Below are positions 24,132 through 32,183 of a stretch of 37,681 nucleotides of DNA, piece by piece. Numbering within the stretch: the first letter of the stretch is position 1; every line of letters starts with the position of its first letter. The notes beneath the pieces are model-generated. The model ran no database searches. It saw only the letters and a list, made by a program, of their open reading frames with translations, and was not told the origin of the DNA. The stretch lies in contig CAYXEN010000019.1 in NCBI GenBank assembly GCA_964464035.1, positions 1 to 37,681 on the forward strand. The letters run 5' to 3'. The position numbers and the translations under genes are program-made. The stretch comes from CAYXEN01 sp964464035. GTDB taxonomy: Bacteria; Krumholzibacteriota; Krumholzibacteriia; WVZY01.

Positions 24132-25406
24132 TCAGGTCTTTTCCCCGCCGCTCTTGTCCATCTCCCTTATCTTGAGGAATATGGCGAGCGCCAGGAACGA
24201 AATCACCAATGTCGATATGCCCCACCATTTCCTCCGGAAGTAGTAGTTCTTTATCGCCTTCCTCCCGATCGAGAGGGCCACGTCCGCCGCCTTTATTCCC
24301 ACCTCGACCTTCTCCTTGACCCTCTTGGGGTCGAAGCTGTGCACCATCGTCCGCGCCTCGATTAGTGCCTGCCTCACTTCCCTCCTCTTGTACTCGGCAT
24401 CCAGGATGTCCATTCCTTTCTGATCCGCCACGTACAGGATCGAATCCACTTCGGCTTCTTTTTGCGTGAGGCGCATCAGCTGATCCTTTATCTCTTGCGC
24501 CACCTTGTAACCCTTCGGGCGGTTCTTTTCCGAGTGGCAGTTGAGACAAACCGACTGGGCGCCGACGCCCACGATGGCGTCGGTGGGCTTCAAAATACCG
24601 TGATTGCCGTGGCAGGTTTCGCATCCCGGCAGATGCAACTTGGAGAAAGCCTCCTTCATGGGACCGGCGTTGAAGAGATCCATGTTGTTCACGTGGCAAT
24701 TGCCGCAGACATAAGCTATCGAGCTCACTCCCGGAGGAACCGCCCCGTGATTGCCGTGGCAGTCGTTGCAAGCGGGCGCGGCCGTGTCCTTGTCCTCCAG
24801 CAACGCGATGCCATGAACGCTCCGCGAATACTTGAAGAACTGATCCGTCGGAATGTTGTACGCCTTCATGTAGAGCGGGTCGCTGTGACAGGAAGCGCAC
24901 GTACGCGGTACGTTGATGTCGTTCACCTTGGACAGCGGATCCGAGGCGGGCCGGATGTCGTGGACGCCGTGGCAACTCACGCACTGAGCCACCTTCTTGT
25001 CACCCTTGGCGTTCCGCTTGCCGTGCACGCTCGTGAGGTACTTCTCGAACTGGTCGACATTCAGCGCCGGATTGTATTTTCGCATGTACTCGGTGTTGCT
25101 GTGACAACGTGCGCAGAACTTGGGAATCTCCAGAGGCCCCGGGGCTCCTCTGAACCCCTTTTCCAGGCTCATCGCTACATCGGGATCCTCGCTGGTCGGA
25201 TCTCCGCCGTGGCAATCGTCGCAGGACAACCCGATCTGCTGATGTACGTCGTTCTTGAAAACCTGGACCGGCCGAAGGAGTTCATCCTCGAGGAGCTCAT
25301 GGCAGGAGATGCAAGTCGACTCTTTTTGCTCCTGCGAAAAGCCGGACGATGCTAGAGATGCAATAACAAGAAAGGCAAGAAATCCGGTTATGATTCCGCG
25401 TTTCAT
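24132..25406 (-). CDS. membrane-anchored nonaheme cytochrome c
   Basis: This 424-residue protein has a signal peptide (MKRGIITGFLAFLVIASLASSGFSQ) and nine CxxCH heme sites in order: CISCH, CDDCH, CARCH, CVSCH, CASCH, CNDCH, CGNCH, CETCH and CLNCH. A heme-free helical segment of about 90 residues follows, and then one C-terminal transmembrane helix (about 394-412) with a short charged tail. It should sit outside the cytoplasmic membrane, anchored at its C-terminus, and move electrons away from the bc core. Repeated CHG(N/V)H elements resemble the doubled-CxxCH and NrfB-like groups. It starts 11 bases after cytochrome b and is the last gene of the operon. Its terminal electron acceptor is unknown. 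Confidence 0.88.
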   Translation of the reverse strand: MKRGIITGFLAFLVIASLASSGFSQEQKESTCISCHELLEDELLRPVQVFKNDVHQQIGLSCDDCHGGDPTSEDPDVAMSLEKGFRGAPGPLEIPKFCARCHSNTEYMRKYNPALNVDQFEKYLTSVHGKRNAKGDKKVAQCVSCHGVHDIRPASDPLSKVNDINVPRTCASCHSDPLYMKAYNIPTDQFFKYSRSVHGIALLEDKDTAAPACNDCHGNHGAVPPGVSSIAYVCGNCHVNNMDLFNAGPMKEAFSKLHLPGCETCHGNHGILKPTDAIVGVGAQSVCLNCHSEKNRPKGYKVAQEIKDQLMRLTQKEAEVDSILYVADQKGMDILDAEYKRREVRQALIEARTMVHSFDPKRVKEKVEVGIKAADVALSIGRKAIKNYYFRRKWWGISTLVISFLALAIFLKIREMDKSGGEKT

Positions 25407-25417
25407 CCTTCACCCTC

Positions 25418-26500
25418 TCACTTTAGAACGTACCCTAGAATCGTCATCGTTATCATGAATATGACGATCGCGATACCGATGTAGTTCATCTTCCTGTTGC
25501 GCAGTCCCATGGAACTCTTCCGGTCCCAGAAAGGAACCAGCAACCAGAGCAATCCTCCTATCGTGAACCCGACGATCCCGAGCACTTCCCCGTCCACGAA
25601 CAGTATCTTGGCGGGGATGAATTTCAGGGTCTGGTACATGAACATGAAGTACCATTCGGGCTTTATTCCGGGCGGCGCCGGTGCGAAGGGATCGGCCTTG
25701 TTCCCCAGTTCCCAGGGAAAGAACACGGCCAGCACCGCAAGTACGTTCAGGACTATCAACCAGACCAGGAGATCCCTCAACATGAAATTCGGGAAGAAGG
25801 GCATGGATTTCTTCTTCTCCGGCGGAAGGTTCTTCCAGCCCAGAGGCTCGCTCATGCCTTGCCTCTGAACGAACAAGAGGTGCAATCCCAGAACGGCCAT
25901 GAACAGAACCGGGAACAGGGCGACATGCACGCCGAAGAAGCGGGTGAGCGTCGCCTTCGTCACCTCTTCTCCACCCCGCAGGATCTTCATCACATGGGGC
26001 CCCACGACGGGCACGACGCCTACGATGTCCGTCCCCACCTTGGTGGCGAAGAAAGAGAGCTCGTTCCACGGGAGGAGATACCCGGTGAATCCGAGAGCGA
26101 GCCCCATCAGAAGCAGGAAGAAACCCGTGACCCAGGTCAGCTCCCTCGGCTTGCGGTAGGCCTTGGAAAAGAACACGCTGAACATGTGCACGAACGCGGC
26201 GAATATCATCAAGTTCGCCGACCAGCTGTGAATCGAACGCACGAGCCATCCGAACTTGACTTCGGACATGATGAACCTGATGCTCGAATATGCTTCCTCC
26301 GCGCTCGCCCTGTAATAGATGAGCAACATCAATCCGGTCAAAACCTGGACGATGAACAGAAAAAGCGCTATCCCACCGAAATAGTACCACGCCGTCTCGT
26401 CGTGGATGGGCACGCCCTTCTTCTTGGCGAATTCGATCAACCCCTTGATCTGGTAACGCTCGTCGAGGTATTTGACGATTCCATCGAATCTTGCCATCAT
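25418..26500 (-). CDS. cytochrome b of a bc-type quinol oxidase complex
   Basis: This 360-residue integral membrane protein holds both the heme-binding N-terminal part and the C-terminal part in one chain. The heme histidine pairs are visible in HSWSANLMIFAAFVH and HVALFPVLFMAVLGLH. PEWYF (within GIKPEWYFMFMYQTLKF) is the PEWY motif of the quinol-oxidation site, and GTDIVGVVPVVG is the segment before it. It moves electrons from quinol to the Rieske protein and to heme b in the membrane. The ATG overlaps the Rieske stop (ATGA), which implies coupled translation; a second ATG follows directly. The chain is compact, with about eight helices. Confidence 0.93.
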   Translation of the reverse strand: MMARFDGIVKYLDERYQIKGLIEFAKKKGVPIHDETAWYYFGGIALFLFIVQVLTGLMLLIYYRASAEEAYSSIRFIMSEVKFGWLVRSIHSWSANLMIFAAFVHMFSVFFSKAYRKPRELTWVTGFFLLLMGLALGFTGYLLPWNELSFFATKVGTDIVGVVPVVGPHVMKILRGGEEVTKATLTRFFGVHVALFPVLFMAVLGLHLLFVQRQGMSEPLGWKNLPPEKKKSMPFFPNFMLRDLLVWLIVLNVLAVLAVFFPWELGNKADPFAPAPPGIKPEWYFMFMYQTLKFIPAKILFVDGEVLGIVGFTIGGLLWLLVPFWDRKSSMGLRNRKMNYIGIAIVIFMITMTILGYVLK

Positions 26501-26967
26501 GCCACCTTCGATACGTATACATCGCTGCCCTTGACATGGACCTCCAGCGGCTCGAGTGGACGTGGAGGCGGGCCCGCTATGTTGATTCCCTTGAGATTGT
26601 ACTTACCGTTGTGGCATGCACACCAGATGAGCCCCATGTCCTTGCGGTATTGCACCGTGCAGCTCAAATGCGTGCAAACGGCTATGAAAGCACGGTATTC
26701 TCCGCTCTCCAGCCGCAGAAGAAGTCCCGGTTTCCTTCCGAACTTGAATATCTTGGAGCTGTTGGGCTTCAGTTCATCAGTGGTGGCGGCCTTGACGCTC
26801 GAGACGTTGCCGCCGGGGGTTTCCGGAGGCAAAAGGTACGAGATCACCGGGTACAACACGGAAGCCAGCCACGCGATCACTCCTCCGCCCAGCATGTAGT
26901 TGATGAAAGATCGTCTCTTCATCTTGGCACCGGAAGAGCGGTCGTCAGAACCGTTGAGATTCTTCAT
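26497..26967 (-). CDS. Rieske [2Fe-2S] protein
   Basis: This protein has 156 residues. One N-terminal membrane helix follows KRRSFINYMLGGG, which looks like a twin-arginine signal-anchor. The cluster-binding boxes are CTHLSC (C98, H100, C103) and CACHNGKYN (C116, C118, H119): two Cys and two His bind the cluster, and the other two Cys form the disulfide. PPPRPLEPLEV is the Pro loop. It takes the first electron from quinol. The ATG at 26967 lies eight bases after the end of the c554-like gene; its ribosome site (GCGGAG) is rather distant, and a later ATG at 26922 would also keep the signal-anchor. It overlaps cytochrome b by four bases. Confidence 0.92.
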   Translation of the reverse strand: MKNLNGSDDRSSGAKMKRRSFINYMLGGGVIAWLASVLYPVISYLLPPETPGGNVSSVKAATTDELKPNSSKIFKFGRKPGLLLRLESGEYRAFIAVCTHLSCTVQYRKDMGLIWCACHNGKYNLKGINIAGPPPRPLEPLEVHVKGSDVYVSKVA

Positions 26968-26975
26968 GTCGATTG

Positions 26976-27530
26976 TTACTCCGCTTTCGGTTTCTTGTGA
27001 GCTATCTTTGCATACATTTTCGCGAAATCGAAAGGCTTGGACTTGTCGAACGTCGGGCTTTCCTCGTTGTGACACGACTTGCAGGTCTTCTCGTCGGGAA
27101 GCCGAAGTCCGTGCGCCTCGGGTTTTTCTTTCCCCGCGGCTATAGCCTTCATCGTCGACATCTTCATGTATGCACTTCCGGGCCCGTGGCAGTCCTCACA
27201 GGTCACGCCGTCGGCGACATTGTACTTGGGTCCTTTGAGCCCGGCCTTGACGTTATATGAAGGAGCATGACACTTCAAACAGGCGTCGCTCTTCTGGGGA
27301 TCCGCGATCCCTTTGCTCTTCGCTATGCTCTTTGCTTTTTCGGATGCCAGCGCCTCGTAAGCCTTGGCATGGGCGGTTCCCTTCCATATGGTGAACTGCT
27401 GGCCCGCCTTCTTGCTGTTGTGACACATCTTGCACTTCGCGGCTCCCACGTAGCTGTTCTCGGCTGCGACGGAGACGGCGAACATGAACAAACAAAGACT
27501 CCCAACCAACATCACGACAAACCTCTTCAT
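26976..27530 (-). CDS. tetraheme cytochrome c554-like protein
   Basis: This protein of 184 residues has a signal peptide (MKRFVVMLVGSLCLFMFAVSVAA) and four CxxCH sites: CKMCH, CLKCH, CEDCH and CKSCH. The sequence YVGAAKCKMCHN near the start and the CEDCHGPG motif match the cytochrome c554/c-prime family. In Nitrosomonas c554 accepts electrons from hydroxylamine oxidoreductase, but family members serve many respiratory chains. Here it is the first gene of the bc operon and probably carries electrons to or from that complex in the periplasm. AGGAGG about nine bases upstream supports the start; a promoter lies at 27702-27730. Confidence 0.9.
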   Translation of the reverse strand: MKRFVVMLVGSLCLFMFAVSVAAENSYVGAAKCKMCHNSKKAGQQFTIWKGTAHAKAYEALASEKAKSIAKSKGIADPQKSDACLKCHAPSYNVKAGLKGPKYNVADGVTCEDCHGPGSAYMKMSTMKAIAAGKEKPEAHGLRLPDEKTCKSCHNEESPTFDKSKPFDFAKMYAKIAHKKPKAE

Positions 27531-27701
27531 ATCCCTTCCTCCTGAGAAGAAACGTTACACAGGTTTCCGTTGGGCGGTGACAAGCAGAGACCGACAGCCA
27601 CATCGGCCAATCCGAACGTTCCCGGCGAGTTACGATCTTGCATGCGGATGAGGATAAAAAAAAACCGCATTTTCGGGTCCGATCGGCGACCGCCGTAATC
27701 T

Positions 27702-27730
27702 CTATTAGTAAATCCGCCTTGGTGTGTCAA
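27702..27730 (-). promoter_or_regulatory. sigma-70-type promoter of the cytochrome bc operon
   Basis: On the minus strand a consensus TTGACA (27730-27725) is followed after 17 bp by TAATAG (27707-27702). Transcription would start near 27695, leaving a leader of about 165 bases that includes nine consecutive T (27664-27656). Confidence 0.7.
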
Positions 27731-28302
27731 GAGTTTATTGGACGAATCCGAGAAAAATTTCACAAAGTACCCGAAACAACCTCTCTCATCACTTGTCGGG
27801 CGCCCTGCGAATACAGGTCTACATGGACACGAATAGTCTTTTGTGGTGACATTATGGCAACCATCGTCATTTCAAACGATTACAAGACTAATTGAAGAAC
27901 ACTTTCATAACCAGGCTTGATTGGACCGCGGGCGGATTACCTAGGCGCCAAGAAACATTCGATTTAGGCGTTCCTATTCGGGGAAAAGAATCCTTTCCCT
28001 CCTTTCTCCCCCTTTGTCCGCTCGGAACGACTTTGTACTTTTTGTCACAAGCTCCCCCGCTTCCTTTCATCACGGCTTGACTACTGCGATCCTCAAGTCA
28101 CATAATGATCGACACTTATATACGTGGAGATGCCGGGCAAAAACTGCCTTTCAATGGAATGGAATCTGCTCTTGGCCGATTCGAAGGCTACCTCGTTGAA
28201 AGGTAACGGCCATCCAGCCTCGTCGGTTGAATCGTCTCTCATTATTCTTCCGCCGGGATTTTTTCATGCGGATAGAATGCTTACTCGAACAGTTCGGAGA
28301 TC
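27731..28302. other. long divergent intergenic region between the cytochrome and the heme/cytochrome-maturation operons
   Basis: This stretch of about 570 bases separates two operons that depend on each other. It includes the plus-strand promoter candidate at 28077-28106. I found no open frame with a ribosome site and family resemblance, no tRNA and no obvious terminator. It is less GC-rich than its flanks, so a small RNA or regulator sites are possible but not shown. Confidence 0.45.
28077..28106 (+). promoter_or_regulatory. candidate promoter of the kinase-like/ccs/hem operon
   Basis: TTGACT (28077-28082) and CATAAT (28101-28106) are separated by 18 bp. Transcription would begin near 28113, about 190 bases before the ATG at 28303. 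The spacing and both hexamers are acceptable but not consensus. Confidence 0.5.
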
Positions 28303-29016
28303 ATGAAGAACAAAGACGACAAGAGTACGATCGCATCACACGAAAGCGGTCATGCCTGCTGCCTGAGCTTGATCGACCAGGTCAACGTCCTGCTTCACTT
28401 TTGGGTGCATAGCCGCGTCTTGATTCACGACTTGAAAAACCCTCTCGCCGGAGTATTCGGAACGGCGCAGGTTCTCGCGGACGAATTCAGCGACGGCGAT
28501 CCCAGGAAAACCCTTCTCGATGAAATGATGCTCCAAATGACCAAGATGGATGAGATCTTGAACAAATTCTTGCATTCCACGAGAAATCTGGAACCGAACA
28601 TCTCCCCGGCGAGTCTAAACCTCATAACGACTGTATTGTCAAAGGAACTGGAATATCATTGCGGTATCGAGGTCGAGAGCCGTCCGGGCGCCGACTACGA
28701 CCTCTGTAATTTGGACCCGTCACTGACCCTCATCGCGATTTATGATTTGATTAAGGTGCGCCAACATATTAATAATTTCAGTAAGTTACTTATCGAAACC
28801 GACGGCGATCCGGCAAACGGCCGGATCGTATTTACAGCCAGCGCGATCGATGGAACGGCTTGTTCCAACCGAAATACGACCGATCCCGACCGGCAGGCGC
28901 TGCTCAGCATCGCCGCTGACCTTCTGGAGAGGGAGAAAGCGGTGGTGAAGATGGATGGAGCCGATCGAGGAAGCCGATTTCTCGAGATAACTTTCCCCTT
29001 GGCAGAGAGGAAATAG
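28303..29016 (+). CDS. degenerate histidine-kinase-like protein
   Basis: This 237-residue protein has no membrane helix. Residues about 35-95 form a DHp-like helical hairpin with the H-box VLIHDLKNPLAGVFGTAQVL (H42), close to genuine HisKA domains. The rest has the size of an ATPase domain, and its end (LLSIAADLLEREKAVVKMDG, then ITFPL) resembles the last helix and strands of HATPase domains. The N box and the Gly-rich G1/G2 motifs needed for ATP are not recognisable, so it is probably not an active kinase by itself; a phosphotransfer or scaffold role is possible. It is the first gene of the heme and cytochrome-maturation cluster, three bases before resB. The start has only a weak ribosome site (GGAG, three bases). 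Confidence 0.65.
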   Translation: MKNKDDKSTIASHESGHACCLSLIDQVNVLLHFWVHSRVLIHDLKNPLAGVFGTAQVLADEFSDGDPRKTLLDEMMLQMTKMDEILNKFLHSTRNLEPNISPASLNLITTVLSKELEYHCGIEVESRPGADYDLCNLDPSLTLIAIYDLIKVRQHINNFSKLLIETDGDPANGRIVFTASAIDGTACSNRNTTDPDRQALLSIAADLLEREKAVVKMDGADRGSRFLEITFPLAERK

Positions 29017-29019
29017 AAA

Positions 29020-30456
29020 ATGAGCACCCAACGGAAGTCCGCAGTACGGAGATTCGTGGATGTCATGACTTCTATGCGATTGACGATAGTCGTGCTTATC
29101 GTCCTCGCGATAGCCTCCGTCTTCTCTATCATATTCCTGCAACTGTACCCCACGGATTTCTACAATTGGCAGGAGTACTATGCGTCCCACATGAATCCCG
29201 TCAAGTTCAAGCTTTTCTCGTTTTTTCAATTGTTCACACCGTATCATTCCTGGTGGTTCGTAGGACTTCTTTCCATGCTCTCCGTGAGTCTGCTTCTCTG
29301 TTCCATCAACAGACTCAAGGGGATGATGAGACTCGTCTTCGGGCGCACTGATTTCAGGTCGAATGAAAAACTCTCCAAGCAGAAGAACTTCCACAGCTTC
29401 AAGCTCGATCCGGGGACCTCGACTCAAATCGCGAGCGCCGTGTTGAAAAAGAGGTTTTTTCGCGTTTTCAGCAGGAATGAAGACGGAAAAACGTATATTT
29501 ACGCGAGAAAGCATTCGTTATCCCGGATGGGGCCTTTCCTGAGTCATGTGGGGCTCCTCGCGCTGTTCGTCGGAGGCCTGATCGCGGCCATCGCGGGCAA
29601 GACCGCGATGATCTGGGGCGGCCCCGGCGACGTTATATCGGCTCCGTTCGCCGAGCAAAAGATCAGGGTGGAGGATTTCCACATCATCTACAACGAAGAT
29701 GGAGACGTCAAAGACTACATCTCCAGACTCAGCGTGCTCGATGATTCCGGCAACGCCATCCTCACCGAAACGATCGAGGTCAATCATCCCCTCCGTTATG
29801 CCGGCGTGAACTACTACCAAGCCTCCTACCAGCCCCACCCGCGCAAGATCAGGAGGGCCATGATCTCCGTGGCCAAGGGCGGCGATGCTCCAAGCGATAC
29901 CCTGATCGTTCACTTCGGTGAACAGGTGGCGGTGCCCGGCACTGATTACAAGATCGAACTGGCCGACTTCGCGGCCGATTTCCAGATAACCGAAAAGGGG
30001 CCGGTATCCAAATCGCGCCAGCTCAGGAACCCCGCCTTGCTGCTCAACTACTACGAGAACGACGAATTGATAGGACACGAATGGCTTTTCGCCAAATTCC
30101 CGTCGGTTCACACCAACAAGGATCTCCCCATTCAGGCCAAGCTCCTCGATTTCGAACCAATGTTTTACACGGGCCTTCAGGCGGCGTACAATCCCGGGAG
30201 CTCATTCATATGGGCCGGCTTCCTGATCATGACCCTGGGATTGATCCTGGTTTTCTATCTCAATCACAAGCAGATCTGGATCACTTTCGTACACAAGCCG
30301 GGGGCCAAGGACGAGGTCTTCCTGGCGGGCACTTCACACAAGTTCAAGGATCAGTTCCGGCGGGAGATAAATGAGATAGTCAAGAATATCAAGGAATCCC
30401 GGGATGTCAGAATGGAAAAAAGCCAGGCTGCTCCCGAAGCCGCCGTCATAAACTGA
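29020..30456 (+). CDS. resB: cytochrome c biogenesis protein ResB (Ccs1)
   Basis: This 478-residue membrane protein belongs to system II cytochrome c maturation. Transmembrane helices lie near 19-41, 74-94 and 168-190, and one comes after the large extracytoplasmic domain (about 393-412). The N-terminal SMRLTIVVLIVLAIASVFSII and GPFLSHVGLLALFVGGLIA with a conserved His are typical of ResB. With CcsA it brings heme across the membrane and joins it to CxxCH motifs. GAGAGGAAA before the ATG and the three-base distance from the previous gene show a shared transcript. Its clients are probably the tetraheme and nonaheme cytochromes and the Tll0287-like protein in this window. Confidence 0.92.
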   Translation: MSTQRKSAVRRFVDVMTSMRLTIVVLIVLAIASVFSIIFLQLYPTDFYNWQEYYASHMNPVKFKLFSFFQLFTPYHSWWFVGLLSMLSVSLLLCSINRLKGMMRLVFGRTDFRSNEKLSKQKNFHSFKLDPGTSTQIASAVLKKRFFRVFSRNEDGKTYIYARKHSLSRMGPFLSHVGLLALFVGGLIAAIAGKTAMIWGGPGDVISAPFAEQKIRVEDFHIIYNEDGDVKDYISRLSVLDDSGNAILTETIEVNHPLRYAGVNYYQASYQPHPRKIRRAMISVAKGGDAPSDTLIVHFGEQVAVPGTDYKIELADFAADFQITEKGPVSKSRQLRNPALLLNYYENDELIGHEWLFAKFPSVHTNKDLPIQAKLLDFEPMFYTGLQAAYNPGSSFIWAGFLIMTLGLILVFYLNHKQIWITFVHKPGAKDEVFLAGTSHKFKDQFRREINEIVKNIKESRDVRMEKSQAAPEAAVIN

Positions 30457-30467
30457 AAGGAGCACTC

Positions 30468-31286
30468 GTGCAGACTATCGACGTCACACTGTTCTGGTAC
30501 AGCTTCTGGTTCTATCTCATATCCTTCGTGGTCTTCACTATGTACTTCGCATTCAAGGCGAACGTGCTCGGCAAGCTCGCCAACGCGCTGCTGCTCATCG
30601 GTTTCCTTCCGCAGACGGTGGGCCTCGTCTTCAGGTGGAAACTCTCGGGGCACGTTCCTTTCTCCAACATGTATGAATACGCCTACCTGATGTCATGGAT
30701 GGCGGTCGGCTCGTACGGGTTCATACTCCTCAAATTCAGGAAGCTGATCATCGGGGTTTTCGTATCCTTCGTCGTTCTCGTTCTCATCGTGTCGGCTTCC
30801 CTCTTGCCCAAGGAATTGAGTCGCCAGCTCGTGCCGGCCCTCCAGAGCAACTGGCTCGCGATACACGTCTCGCTCGCCGCTCTGGGTGAGGGCGCTTTCG
30901 CGATCGCCTGCGCCGTGAGCATCATGTACCTCATCAAGTCGGCTTTCGTTCGTCGAAACAAGGCCTTGGAATTCTTCCCCTCGCTGGAGATGCTCGACGA
31001 CATCAATTACAAGGCGGTATCCATCGGTTATCCTCTCTTCACTTTCGGCGCCCTGTTTGCGGGAGCGATATGGGCATCGAAGGCCTGGGGCACTTTCTGG
31101 GGATGGGACCCCAAAGAAGTGGGATCTCTCATCATATGGCTCTTTTATACGGGATATCTCCATGCCAGGATGCAGCGAAACTGGAAAGGGGACAAGGCGG
31201 CGGTCTTGTCCGTGATAGGATTCGTCATGATCTTACTTTCGTTTTTCGGTAACATCATTCTCAGCGGCCAGCATGCATACGGCTAG
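30468..31286 (+). CDS. ccsA: cytochrome c biogenesis protein CcsA/CcsB
   Basis: This 272-residue polytopic membrane protein has about eight helices. The tryptophan-rich heme-handling signature WGTFWGWDPKEVGSLIIWL is intact, and conserved His residues flank it (HVSLAALGEG, HARMQRNW). It forms the heme channel and ligase with ResB. The start is a GTG at 30468 with AAAGGAG just upstream; it follows resB by 11 bases. Confidence 0.93.
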   Translation: MQTIDVTLFWYSFWFYLISFVVFTMYFAFKANVLGKLANALLLIGFLPQTVGLVFRWKLSGHVPFSNMYEYAYLMSWMAVGSYGFILLKFRKLIIGVFVSFVVLVLIVSASLLPKELSRQLVPALQSNWLAIHVSLAALGEGAFAIACAVSIMYLIKSAFVRRNKALEFFPSLEMLDDINYKAVSIGYPLFTFGALFAGAIWASKAWGTFWGWDPKEVGSLIIWLFYTGYLHARMQRNWKGDKAAVLSVIGFVMILLSFFGNIILSGQHAYG

Positions 31287-31354
31287 AGAATGATCATTCG
31301 TTCTCGGGCATATCGATCCCGGTCGGCCGTTGAAGGCCACGACCCGAACGCGCC

Positions 31355-32179
31355 ATGGAAAATTTCGCCTACCAATTGAATCAAGCTCTGCCGGTCCTCT
31401 ACGGGATCACCACTGCGGCCTACCTCGTATTGTTCATGAGCAACGGAGCCAGGCTCGCCTCGCTCTCGCGCGTAGCATTGTTGCTGAGCATAGCCGTCCA
31501 CATCGCCTTCATGGCGGTTCGCGTCGCGGGTGAGCATCATATTCCACTGGCAAGCCAGAGCGAGGCTCTCTCTTTCTTCGCCCTCGCCGTGGCGGTGGTC
31601 TACATATACCTGGAGCTCCGGCTCGGGACCAGCATAACGGGCGTGTTCGTGCTCTTCGTCGTATTCGTCTTTCAACTGATCAGCACTAGCATGTACGGCC
31701 CGTTCACTCCCATAAACCCGATCCTGCGAAGCGGGTGGTTCGCTTTTCACGCCGGGAGCGCCGTGCTTTCCTTTTCGGCTTTCGCCGTCGCGGCCCTTTT
31801 CGCCGCGATGTATCTCCTTCTGGTCCGCGAGATAAACGCCAGGAAACCCGGGTACATCTTTCAACGGATACCATCTCTGGAGCTTCTGGACGAGATGTCG
31901 TACAAGTCGGTGATGCTAGGTTTCCTCCTTCTCACCGCCGGCATCGGGTCCGGGGTCATATGGGCCGACCAGGCGTGGGGCAAGTTTTGGAGTTGGGATC
32001 CCAAGCAGGTATCTTCACTCGTGGTCTGGCTGGTATATGCCGCCTACCTGCATGCCCGCCTGCAGAGGGGATGGGAAGGCAAGCGCGTAGCCGTTTTCGC
32101 CGCCGTCGGCTTCGTGGTACTGGTTTTCACGTTCGTTTTCGTAGATCTTCTCTTCAACACGGTTCACCGTTTCATATGA
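31355..32179 (+). CDS. second CcsA-like membrane protein (HemX-like) upstream of hemA
   Basis: This 274-residue membrane protein has about eight helices and the same C-terminal fold as CcsA, but the tryptophan motif is altered to WGKFWSWDPKQVSSLVVWL, with Ser for the second Gly and Gln for Glu. Proteins of this kind next to hemA are usually called HemX and influence GluTR level or cytochrome assembly (family knowledge). The H-containing segment WFAFHAGSAVLSF is conserved with CcsA. It starts 68 bases after ccsA with no good ribosome site, and ends four bases before hemA. It could be a second heme-handling subunit instead of a HemA regulator. Confidence 0.82.
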   Translation: MENFAYQLNQALPVLYGITTAAYLVLFMSNGARLASLSRVALLLSIAVHIAFMAVRVAGEHHIPLASQSEALSFFALAVAVVYIYLELRLGTSITGVFVLFVVFVFQLISTSMYGPFTPINPILRSGWFAFHAGSAVLSFSAFAVAALFAAMYLLLVREINARKPGYIFQRIPSLELLDEMSYKSVMLGFLLLTAGIGSGVIWADQAWGKFWSWDPKQVSSLVVWLVYAAYLHARLQRGWEGKRVAVFAAVGFVVLVFTFVFVDLLFNTVHRFI

Positions 32180-32183
32180 GATC

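Noticed and set aside
27638..27895. An 85-codon open frame in the long intergenic region
   Set aside because: There is no ribosome site, it runs across the predicted promoter of the cytochrome operon, and no family is recognisable.
31288..31299. The 12-bp palindrome GAATGATCATTC after ccsA
   Set aside because: It is a short perfect palindrome within a gene run, without T run or second copy; probably chance.
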